64,000 nucleotides of DNA from JARRQJ01 sp963810615 (GTDB lineage: Bacteria; Pseudomonadota; Gammaproteobacteria; DRLM01), in NCBI GenBank assembly GCA_963810615.1, contig CAWEOA010000008.1:372001-436000 (forward strand), written 5' to 3'. The translations under genes and the position numbers were made by a program. How positions within the stretch are numbered: position 1 is the first letter of the stretch; every line of letters begins with the position of its first letter. Positions 1 to 7,548 of the stretch are shown piece after piece. The notes below the pieces were generated by a model. It ran no database searches. It saw only the letters and a program-made list of their open reading frames with translations, and was not told the origin of the DNA.

Positions 1-1
1 T

Positions 2-607
2 GATCCGATCTCCCGAACTCTGCAGGGATTGATTGGCCATCTCGCGGACAGGCAACAAGCCAGCCTGTACTTTCCCCTGGAACATTTATTGTATTACACG
101 GGGCTCTTTTCGGGAGGCCGCCGCTCCGCCGCTGCACTGGAAATGTTGCTGGGCGAGTATTTCGACATACCCATTCGCGTGGAACAGTTTCGAGGGCAAT
201 GGTGGCCGCTGTCCGCCAATGATCAGGTGCGCCTGCCCCATGCCTGGGAGGCCGAAGGCAAAAATAACTGCTTGGGTGTGGATACGGTGATAGGCGAGGA
301 GGCATTTAGCGTGGATGCCGGTGTGCAAGTCATATTAGGGCCGTTATCGAGACAACAGTTTGCCGACATTTGCCCTGGGGGCGCGCGCATCAAGGCGTTG
401 TATCAGCTGGCGCAACTGTTTGCCGGCCCCACGTTTGAGTTTTCCTTGTGTTATGAGGTGGATAAGGAAGCGGTACCTCCCGCGTGTCTCGGCGAAGAGG
501 CGCCGACGGGCCTGGCCTTGGGTTGGGGGGCATGCCTGGTCGCAGCGGATGGCGGGGAAGTCGGCAGCGGCAAACAGCATGTGCGCTTCTACGTGGACGC
601 GGCATAG
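2..607 (+). CDS. tssG: T6SS baseplate protein TssG (C-terminal part, gene cut by window edge)
   Basis: This is the C-terminal part of TssG, a cytoplasmic baseplate wedge protein that works with TssE, TssF and TssK. The frame is open to the left edge, so the true start lies outside the window. Visible TssG features are the segment FPLEHLLYYTGLFSGGRRSA, followed by a region beginning LEMLLGEYFDIPIRVEQFRG and the tail motif LGWGACL. About 201 residues are present; the family is usually about 300-350. clpV, hcp and vgrG follow on the same strand, so tssA, B, C, E and F are expected upstream. Family assignment rests on motif recognition and context. Confidence 0.9.
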   Translation, partial: DPISRTLQGLIGHLADRQQASLYFPLEHLLYYTGLFSGGRRSAAALEMLLGEYFDIPIRVEQFRGQWWPLSANDQVRLPHAWEAEGKNNCLGVDTVIGEEAFSVDAGVQVILGPLSRQQFADICPGGARIKALYQLAQLFAGPTFEFSLCYEVDKEAVPPACLGEEAPTGLALGWGACLVAADGGEVGSGKQHVRFYVDAA

Positions 608-673
608 TCAGAATCGGGATTAGTGCATTAAAACCGCGCAAAAAAGCGGGATGACGGTCGCGGTTGCGTAGAG

Positions 674-689
674 TTAATCCTAGGATTAA
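674..689. promoter_or_regulatory. 16-bp perfect palindrome upstream of clpV, candidate operator
   Basis: TTAATCCTAGGATTAA is a perfect palindrome in the 149-bp gap between tssG and clpV, about 70 bp before the clpV start. The 7-mer GGTTGCG occurs as a direct repeat on either side (662-668 and 690-696). No U-tract follows, so this does not look like a terminator. A dimeric regulator site is an inference; the cognate protein is unknown. Confidence 0.4.
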
Positions 690-756
690 GGTTGCGCATA
701 TGCTTAAATATCCGATCCGACGGGCGATCAGAATAAATAATTAAAAGGATTGTTAC

Positions 757-3447
757 ATGATAACCGTGGATCTGCGTGCACTGATCGGCAAACTCAATGA
801 CACGACGCGTCGATCATTGGAGGCGGCAACCGGCCTGTGTCTGTCACGAACGCACTACGATGTTGAGGTTGAACATTGGTTGTTGAAGTTGCTGGAGCAA
901 ACCGATACGGATCTGCTGGCGATCCTAAACCACTTCGGTGTGGACCTGACCCGGTTATCTACCCATCTCACCAAGGCGCTGGACGGGTTCAAAAGCGGAA
1001 ATTCCCGGCCACCGGCATTGTCCCCACGTCTCATCGATATGGCGCGCGAAGGCTGGGTCTTGGCATCGCTGGAGTTTGGCAGTGCGCAATTGGGATCCGG
1101 GCATCTGCTGGTTGCTCTGGTATCCGACGACGGCTTGGCGCGATTCGCCAGGGGCATCTCCTCAGAGTTTGAAAAGATCTCCGCCGAAAAGTTGCGCAAG
1201 GAGTTGCCTGCGATAAGCGCGAACAGCGGCGAAGCGCAACGGATGTACCCCGCCGCTTCCGGTTCAGGCGCCGGGGCGATGCCGCGGCAGGCCGGAGGAA
1301 AGACGGCGGCGCTGGATCAATTTACCGTGGACATTACCGCGCGCGCGCGCGAGGGAAAAATCGATCCCGTATTGGGGCGCGACGGTGAAGTTCGGCAAAT
1401 AATCGATATCCTGTCGAGGCGTCGTCAAAATAATCCGATAATTACCGGCGAGGCAGGTGTCGGCAAGACCGCGGTAGTGGAGGGATTTGCGCTGCGTATA
1501 GCCTCCGGTGATGTTCCGCCGGAATTGAAAAAAGTTGCGATTCGTTCTCTGGATCTTGGTTTGCTGCAAGCGGGCGCGGGTGTGAAGGGTGAGTTTGAAA
1601 ATCGCCTGCGTTCCGTGATCGATGAAGTAAAGGGCTCGGCGCAACCTATTATTCTGTTCATCGATGAGGCGCATACGCTTATCGGCGCAGGCGGCCAGGC
1701 TGGACAAAACGACGCTGCCAATCTATTGAAGCCAGCCTTGGCGCGTGGAGAACTGCGCACCATTGCCGCCACGACCTGGGCGGAATACAAACGGTATTTC
1801 GAGAAAGACCCGGCACTGACCCGGCGTTTCCAGGTTGTGAAGGTTGAAGAGCCCAGCGAAGCCGTTGCGATTGAGATGCTGCGCGGTTTAGTAAATACCC
1901 TGGAATTACATCATAAGGTTCGCGTTTTGAATGAGGGTGTGATTGAGGCGGTACGCCTGTCACATCGTTATATTCCGGATCGGCAAATGCCGGATAAGTG
2001 CGTGAGTGTCATCGATACGGCTTGTGCCCGCGTCGCCATGAGCCAAAAAGCGATGCCCGCGCCGATCGAGGACGTCAAGCGGCGCTTGCAGCAGGTGGAT
2101 GTTGCCGTGGGAATACTTGAGCGGGAGATGTTGACCGGTGCGGATCACCAATCGCGCTTGAGCGAGCTGGGGGCGGAGAAGGAAAAGCAACTGGCCGAGT
2201 TGGAGGCCTTGGAGCTGCAGTGGGGGCATGAGCGCGAGTTGACCGAGAAAGCGCGTGAGATACGCGCCAAAGTGGAAGGCGTTCCCAATGACGGCGACGC
2301 GGACAAAGAAACGGGCGACAAGCATAAAGCCGAGTCGAAGCCGGATGCCGCCGAAACGGATAAGCTGCTGAAAGAACTGCGTGCCCTGGACGAACAGCTG
2401 CGGACTGTGCAGGGTGAAAGTCCCTTGATGCATGTCTGCGTCGATGCCCAGGCTGTGGCAGAGGTCATAGGCAGCTGGACGGGAATTCCCGTCGGACGCA
2501 TGGTCGGCGACGAGATCCGCTCCGTACTTGATCTGGCCGATAGCCTGGGGCAACGAGTGGTCGGCCAATCTCATGCCCTGGAAGCGATTGCCCGCAACAT
2601 TCGCACCTCGCGGGCAAAATTGACGGATCCCAACAAACCCATCGGGGTCTTTCTGATGGTGGGGACCAGCGGTGTGGGTAAAACGGAAACCGCATTGGCG
2701 CTTGCGGATCTGTTGTACGGTGGCGAGCAAAACGTCACCACCTTTAATATGTCTGAATTTAAGGAAGAGCATAAGGTATCGATGTTGCTGGGGTCGCCCC
2801 CGGGCTATGTCGGCTACGGTGAAGGCGGCGTATTGACGGAGGCGGTGCGGCGCAAGCCCTATAGCGTAATTCTCCTGGATGAAATGGAGAAGGCTCATCC
2901 CGGTGTGCAGGACATCTTTTATCAAGCCTTCGACAAGGGTACGATGAAAGACGGTGAAGGGCGCGATATCGATTTCAAGAACTGTATCATCATCATGACC
3001 TCGAACTTGGGTACCGATACGATCACCAAGCTCTGCTCCGATCCGGAAACCATTCCGGGTGCGGACGGCTTGCTGGAGGCCGTGCACCCTGATCTGTTGA
3101 CTTACTTCAAGCCGGCGTTTCTCGGACGGGTGACAGTGGTGCCCTATTTCCCGCTACAAGAAGAAGTCATGCATAAAATCATCGAATTGAAGCTGGGTAA
3201 GATCGTGCGCCGGGTTAGAGAAAATTATCAAGCGGAGCTCAAGTATTCTCCGGCGCTTGTGGAGCACATAGCCAGCCGTTGTCACGGTGTCGACAGCGGC
3301 GCCCGTATCATAGATAACGTTTTGGAAGGCAGCTTGCTACCCCTGCTCGCCGCCGAATGCCTGACAACCATGGCGGAAGGTAGGCTTGTGAACCAGGCGA
3401 TCGCGGATGTGGGCGAGTCGGGCGGCCTCACCGTTACGGTTTCGTGA
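757..3447 (+). CDS. clpV: T6SS AAA+ unfoldase ClpV (TssH)
   Basis: ClpV is the hexameric ATPase that disassembles contracted TssB/TssC sheath after firing so that subunits can be reused. The 896 residues show a Clp N-terminal domain (about 1-150). D1 has Walker A GEAGVGKT at 231-238 and Walker B ILFIDEAH near 299. A charged coiled-coil middle domain spans about 410-560. D2 has Walker A GTSGVGKT at 636-643 and Walker B LLDE near 706. The middle domain carries a low-complexity acidic/lysine stretch around 507-535 that is probably a lineage insertion. ClpB is an alternative by fold, but the position between tssG and hcp makes ClpV secure. An AAGGA ribosome site precedes the ATG. Confidence 0.97.
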   Translation: MITVDLRALIGKLNDTTRRSLEAATGLCLSRTHYDVEVEHWLLKLLEQTDTDLLAILNHFGVDLTRLSTHLTKALDGFKSGNSRPPALSPRLIDMAREGWVLASLEFGSAQLGSGHLLVALVSDDGLARFARGISSEFEKISAEKLRKELPAISANSGEAQRMYPAASGSGAGAMPRQAGGKTAALDQFTVDITARAREGKIDPVLGRDGEVRQIIDILSRRRQNNPIITGEAGVGKTAVVEGFALRIASGDVPPELKKVAIRSLDLGLLQAGAGVKGEFENRLRSVIDEVKGSAQPIILFIDEAHTLIGAGGQAGQNDAANLLKPALARGELRTIAATTWAEYKRYFEKDPALTRRFQVVKVEEPSEAVAIEMLRGLVNTLELHHKVRVLNEGVIEAVRLSHRYIPDRQMPDKCVSVIDTACARVAMSQKAMPAPIEDVKRRLQQVDVAVGILEREMLTGADHQSRLSELGAEKEKQLAELEALELQWGHERELTEKAREIRAKVEGVPNDGDADKETGDKHKAESKPDAAETDKLLKELRALDEQLRTVQGESPLMHVCVDAQAVAEVIGSWTGIPVGRMVGDEIRSVLDLADSLGQRVVGQSHALEAIARNIRTSRAKLTDPNKPIGVFLMVGTSGVGKTETALALADLLYGGEQNVTTFNMSEFKEEHKVSMLLGSPPGYVGYGEGGVLTEAVRRKPYSVILLDEMEKAHPGVQDIFYQAFDKGTMKDGEGRDIDFKNCIIIMTSNLGTDTITKLCSDPETIPGADGLLEAVHPDLLTYFKPAFLGRVTVVPYFPLQEEVMHKIIELKLGKIVRRVRENYQAELKYSPALVEHIASRCHGVDSGARIIDNVLEGSLLPLLAAECLTTMAEGRLVNQAIADVGESGGLTVTVS

Positions 3448-3559
3448 TCGCGCGCATGCTCGACAGGTGCGGTGGATCAAGCAAAATTGTGTATAAAGCT
3501 GGTGTTGATACGGCTGTAGTATATGGCATAGGCGGATAATCAAAACAAAGGAGCGAGCA

Positions 3560-4036
3560 ATGGCGATATATATGCAAATTGACAAGATCAAAGGTAATGT
3601 AACTGCCGAAGGGCATGCAGATTGGATAGACGTACACTCATTTCAGTTCGGCGTGGGTCGGGCGATAGCCTCCGTCGTCGGCAAGGGCAAAGACCGCGAG
3701 GCCAGCGCGCCGAGTATCAGCGAAATTACGCTTACCAAGGATATGGATTCATCCAGCCCGTTTATATTTCAGGAGGCGACGGTTGGTCAGGCCAAGAAGG
3801 TCACCATCCATTTTGCTAAAACGGGGGCGAGTAAGATCGAGGTCTATCTTGAATATGTTCTCGAGAACTGCATGATCTCCGGGTATTCCGTTTCGTCTGG
3901 CGGTGACCGTCCCAGTGAATCGCTGTCGCTCAGCTTTACCAAAATCACGTCCAACTATATGGTTTATGATGACGCGGGCAAGCAAACCAGCAAATTCCCT
4001 GCGGGTTATGATCTCGAGCTTGGCAAAAAAGTATAG
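3560..4036 (+). CDS. hcp: T6SS inner-tube protein Hcp (TssD)
   Basis: Hcp forms the stacked hexameric rings of the T6SS tube and is itself secreted. The 158-residue protein has the expected family length and features: an N-terminal MQIDKIKG strand, the DWIDVHSFQFG motif, the ITLTKDMDSSSPF segment and a C-terminal strand containing LSFTKITSNY. A strong AAAGGAG ribosome site lies just before the ATG. It sits between clpV and vgrG, the usual order. No C-terminal toxin extension is present. Confidence 0.95.
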   Translation: MAIYMQIDKIKGNVTAEGHADWIDVHSFQFGVGRAIASVVGKGKDREASAPSISEITLTKDMDSSSPFIFQEATVGQAKKVTIHFAKTGASKIEVYLEYVLENCMISGYSVSSGGDRPSESLSLSFTKITSNYMVYDDAGKQTSKFPAGYDLELGKKV

Positions 4037-4059
4037 CCAATCGGCGTCCGGTGAAAGTT

Positions 4060-4086
4060 GCGCTCGACCGGAAAATCGTCGAGCGC
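4060..4086 (+). other. Intergenic hairpin between hcp and vgrG
   Basis: GCGCTCGAC (4060-4068) and GTCGAGCGC (4078-4086) form a perfect 9-bp stem with a 9-nt loop, 24 bases after the hcp stop. There is no following T-run, so it is not a classical terminator. It may stabilise the abundant hcp mRNA or reduce read-through into vgrG; that role is inferred. Confidence 0.45.
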
Positions 4087-4189
4087 GCATCACCCGGGGC
4101 ATGGTCGGCGTGGCATCGTGCGGTATTCGATGGTCGCGCCGATGCATCTTAGGTGATCTTGAAGGCGGTTTCTGAGGTGATAGTCTGAA

Positions 4190-6163
4190 ATGGCCAACCC
4201 AAACTTCAGTGCGGGGATAGAAGTCGGCGGAAAGCAGCAGTTCGAGTTGACCGCGTTTTCCGGTCGGGAGGCGCTGTCCAGCTTATTCGAGTTTAAGCTT
4301 GAACTCTTTGTCGTCGGGGAAGAAACCATCGATCCGGCTAAATTGCTGGGGGCGAAGGTTAAGTTCTGGTGGGGGACGGCCGGCGGTTCTCCAGAATTCG
4401 AGCGCGTCGGCTATTTACGGCGGCTGGTGGCGGTCGGTACCCAGCACACTGCGCAGCAGCCCTACGTCGCTGACATCGTACCGAAACTGTGGTTCTCTAC
4501 CCTGAACAGTCGCAATCGCATGTTTGAAAACATGACTGCGACGGATATCGTTGCCAAGGTGGTCAAGGAATACGGTGTCTCGCTCAAGGGGGCGAATGCC
4601 AGCTTCAAGCGGGAGTTTTGCCTGCAGTATGGTGAGACTGACTTCAGCTTCATATCCCGTTTGCTTGAAGAGGAGGGGCTTTGCTTTCACTTCGACAATA
4701 AGAGCGATGCCTTGGTGATTTCGGATGGCCTGAATGCAGGCTCCGCCACGAAGTGCAAGACCGGAATGGATGTGGGAAGTTTTTCCACCTGGGAGCATCA
4801 ATACAACTATGTAACCGGCGTCACGACCTTGGTCGACTTCGATTTCGAGCAGCCATCCTCCCTGCTGAAATCCGAAGTAAAGACGGTGGTGAAGCTGCCG
4901 GACATCCAGTCGCATAAGCAGCTTGAATTCCCAGGGGGATTTACGCAAAAGACTCGCGGCGACAGCCTGGCTAAGCTGCGCATGGAAGAGGAAGAAGCAG
5001 ATTACAGTATAGCCCGCGGTGCGGGTGAGGAGCCGAGTTTTTATGCCGGGGGAGCGTTTTCCTGCAAAGGTACGGGTGTCGGCGCCGATGAGGTCACAAA
5101 TTTTCTGGTTACCGCCATAAGTCACAACTGTAGAGCCGAACATTATGCTTCCGGGGGAGGCGCGGACATCTATCGGAACGAATTCACATGTATCCCCGAT
5201 AAGGTAAAGTTTCGGCCGCCACGCCGGACCCCCAGGCCGCGAATCGATGGTCTGCAAACCGCGATTGTGGTTGTGGCGGAAGACAAGATGGACAAGTATG
5301 GGCGCATCCGCGTCAAGTTCAACTGGGCGGCAGCCAATCAGTCAAAGGAGGAAAGCGAGTCCTGCTGGGTGCGCGTGGCGCAAACCATGGCGGGCAAGAA
5401 GTGGGGTACCTTGTTTATCCCCAGGGTTGGGCAGGAAGTCGTCATCAGTTTCCTGGATGGAGACCCTGATCGGCCGCTGGTCATCGGAGCCGTATACAAC
5501 GGTGATGCTTTGCCTCCTTATGAATTGCCGGGAGCCTGGACCCAGTCGGGAATAAAGACTCAGTCCCAAGAAGGGGGCGCCAACGATTTTAACGAATTAC
5601 GATTCGATGACAAAAAGGACGCAGAGGAGATTTATATACAGGCGCAAAAGGACTTCCGGCGTCTGGTAAAGAAGGGTGATGATGAACTCATTATTGAAAA
5701 GGGTAAACGCGCCAAGACATTGAAGGAGGGGGATGAGTCAACAATCCTTGAAAAGGGTAAGCGCAGCGTCGAGTTGAAAAAAGGGGATGATTCGTTGCTC
5801 CTCTCCGAGGGTAATTTATCCGTCGAGGCGAGTAAGGGCAACATCACCAATAAGCTGGGTAGCGGTAAATTTCAAGTCGACGCCAAACAGGGAGTGGAGC
5901 TTAAGGGCGGATCGAATGAGGCGAAGGTCACACCGTCCGCAATCGAAATGACCGTCGGCGGCAATAGTATCAAGATGGACAATAGCGGCATTGAACTCAA
6001 GGTGGGTGCCAACAGCGTCAAGATCGAAATGGCGGGCATCACCGTCAAGGGTGTGCAAGTCAAGATTGAGGGTCAGGCCAGTGCCGAAGTGAAGGCGCCG
6101 ATGACCACTGTGAAGGGAGACGGTATGCTGACGATAAAAGGCGGCATGACTATGATTAATTGA
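4190..6163 (+). CDS. vgrG: T6SS spike protein VgrG (TssI)
   Basis: VgrG trimers cap the Hcp tube and form the puncturing spike. The 657-residue chain has a gp27-like base domain (about 1-350) and an OB-fold gp5-like region (about 360-440, with YGRIRVKFNW, SCWVRVAQTMAG and DGDPDRPLVIGAVYN). A repetitive beta-helix needle follows. Its first part has KGDD/EKGK-type repeats (about 490-545) and then Val/Lys-rich repeats to the end at 657. There is no extra C-terminal effector domain, so cargo probably attaches through PAAR or adaptors. The start has a GAGGTGAT ribosome site. Confidence 0.96.
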   Translation: MANPNFSAGIEVGGKQQFELTAFSGREALSSLFEFKLELFVVGEETIDPAKLLGAKVKFWWGTAGGSPEFERVGYLRRLVAVGTQHTAQQPYVADIVPKLWFSTLNSRNRMFENMTATDIVAKVVKEYGVSLKGANASFKREFCLQYGETDFSFISRLLEEEGLCFHFDNKSDALVISDGLNAGSATKCKTGMDVGSFSTWEHQYNYVTGVTTLVDFDFEQPSSLLKSEVKTVVKLPDIQSHKQLEFPGGFTQKTRGDSLAKLRMEEEEADYSIARGAGEEPSFYAGGAFSCKGTGVGADEVTNFLVTAISHNCRAEHYASGGGADIYRNEFTCIPDKVKFRPPRRTPRPRIDGLQTAIVVVAEDKMDKYGRIRVKFNWAAANQSKEESESCWVRVAQTMAGKKWGTLFIPRVGQEVVISFLDGDPDRPLVIGAVYNGDALPPYELPGAWTQSGIKTQSQEGGANDFNELRFDDKKDAEEIYIQAQKDFRRLVKKGDDELIIEKGKRAKTLKEGDESTILEKGKRSVELKKGDDSLLLSEGNLSVEASKGNITNKLGSGKFQVDAKQGVELKGGSNEAKVTPSAIEMTVGGNSIKMDNSGIELKVGANSVKIEMAGITVKGVQVKIEGQASAEVKAPMTTVKGDGMLTIKGGMTMIN

Positions 6164-6238
6164 TAGTGGGCCTGCCGGAAAAGATTCGTTGGATCCAAGA
6201 ATGTTATATTTCCATTTCCTATTCCTAAGCACAAGCCT

Positions 6239-6820
6239 ATGAGCACAGCCACGCTAAGCAAGATAACAGCCCCGGTCGCCACGGCGGTGTGCGCGCAATT
6301 TGAACTGGAACCGCAATCCTTGCCGCTGCTCAATGAATCCCTGGGTTCGGAGCAATTCCTGCGTATTCTGATTGAGCAAAAGCACTATGTCGATGCTGTC
6401 GGCTTTCTGGCCCATGCCTTGCCTAAGCGTGAGGCGGTATGGTGGGCTTGCGTATGCGCGCGCAGTGCGCTTAGCGCCGCGCCGGCAGACGAGGCGCTCA
6501 AGTCCTTGGGCCTCGCGGAGGCTTGGGTCATGGAACCCAGCGAGGCAAACCGCCGCGCCGCGATGGCGGCTGCGGAATTATCTGAGTTTAAGACGCCTGC
6601 GAGTTGGGCGGCGGTAGCGGCATTTTGGAGCGGGGGTAGTATGGCGCCCGCCGACCTGCCGGAAGTGCCGCCGGCGGATAATCTCACCGGCAAGGCGGTG
6701 ACTGCCGCGGTCATGATGGCGGTGGGCTTGGGTGAGGCGGATAAAATGGAGGATCGTTACCGGCAGTTGCTGGCGAGGGGGCTTGATGTCGCCCGCGGCG
6801 GTAACGGCAGCGTCGCCTAA
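6239..6820 (+). CDS. Small conserved T6SS-linked protein, function unknown
   Basis: A 193-residue, Ala-rich, probably soluble and largely helical protein, starting 75 bp after vgrG on the same strand and likely the last gene of that transcript. Its composition and position recall the DUF6931-type proteins annotated in other T6SS loci; that assignment is from memory and weak. No signal peptide, membrane span or catalytic motif is visible. A tryptophan-containing motif (REAVWWACVCARSAL) sits near residue 65. It could be a spike-loading adaptor or sheath accessory factor, but nothing in the sequence shows that directly. Confidence 0.65.
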   Translation: MSTATLSKITAPVATAVCAQFELEPQSLPLLNESLGSEQFLRILIEQKHYVDAVGFLAHALPKREAVWWACVCARSALSAAPADEALKSLGLAEAWVMEPSEANRRAAMAAAELSEFKTPASWAAVAAFWSGGSMAPADLPEVPPADNLTGKAVTAAVMMAVGLGEADKMEDRYRQLLARGLDVARGGNGSVA

Positions 6821-6939
6821 TGAATGGCTGCGGTGAATAACGCGGCTGCCTCGCGTTTTATGGCGGGACTCCGACGGATGCCAGCCGTTGTCGAGTTTTC
6901 GTATACCTATCGTGGAGTGAAGGATATATTCCGCGGCGA

Positions 6940-7548
6940 CTATTTTTGTAATGCGTGCATCAGCGTCTGCAGACGTGCTTCCTGTTGCCGCGCCTGGCTG
7001 TTGTTTAGTTCGGCCAAAGCCTGTTGTTCGGCGAGGTGGCGGGAGAGGATATCGGTGAGCCGATGGAATTGAGGCGTGTCGCGAATTCCTTGCTGTTGAT
7101 CGCTGTCCAACGCATCCCAGTGCCGCAAAAATTCGTTAATCCGTGATTGATCCCAGACCTCGGCGGCTATCAGTTCATTGAGCCACGGCGCAGATGGCGC
7201 TGTCAGCAAGGTTTGCCCCGCGGAGACAGATTTAGGCTGGGTAGGAGGGCCCATAACGCCGGACATTTTCTGTGAATAATAAATATAGCCAGCGATGATC
7301 GCCGCCGCCACGATCGCAGATAGGATCCAGCCGATCTTTGGAATTTTAATGGGTGTCGGCGTTGAATGGCCTTGCCCCCTTGATATATAGCGCGGCACGG
7401 TGGCCGGGGATGTCTGCTCGTCGGAAAGATGAGCCGAATCTTCTACAAGCCTGTCTACGAGCTCGCGGCGCCGTCGTCGATACTCCTGGCGATTTAACTG
7501 TCCGCTGTGGTATGCGTTCACCAATGCCTGCAGGTCACTATTTTCCAT
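6940..7548 (-). CDS. Single-pass membrane protein co-transcribed with ppkA
   Basis: A 202-residue protein with a cytoplasmic N-terminal segment (about 1-68), one transmembrane helix (about 75-92, IGWILSAIVAAAIIAGYIYY) and a helical, Gln-rich, probably periplasmic C-terminus. The N-terminal 35 residues resemble a SHOCT-like short helical module (ALVNAYHSGQLNRQEYRRRR), and a similar segment occurs near residues 45-65 of the adjacent kinase. Its start overlaps the kinase gene end by 11 bp, so the two are translationally linked. A signalling role beside PpkA is an inference. Confidence 0.75.
   Translation of the reverse strand: MENSDLQALVNAYHSGQLNRQEYRRRRRELVDRLVEDSAHLSDEQTSPATVPRYISRGQGHSTPTPIKIPKIGWILSAIVAAAIIAGYIYYSQKMSGVMGPPTQPKSVSAGQTLLTAPSAPWLNELIAAEVWDQSRINEFLRHWDALDSDQQQGIRDTPQFHRLTDILSRHLAEQQALAELNNSQARQQEARLQTLMHALQK

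Noticed and set aside
664..756. Rho-independent terminator after tssG
   Set aside because: The CCGC/GCGG pair near 634-649 is only four base pairs and the palindrome at 674-689 is A+T rich with no T-run.
1960..3087. 375-codon minus-strand frame inside clpV
   Set aside because: Antisense to the conserved ClpV D1-D2 region, with no motif or ribosome site of its own.
4415..5257. 280-codon minus-strand frame inside vgrG
   Set aside because: Antisense to the conserved VgrG base domain; composition is typical of a shadow frame.
5600..6163. Possible toxin domain at the VgrG C-terminus
   Set aside because: The region is regular beta-helix repeat to the last residue; nothing follows the needle.
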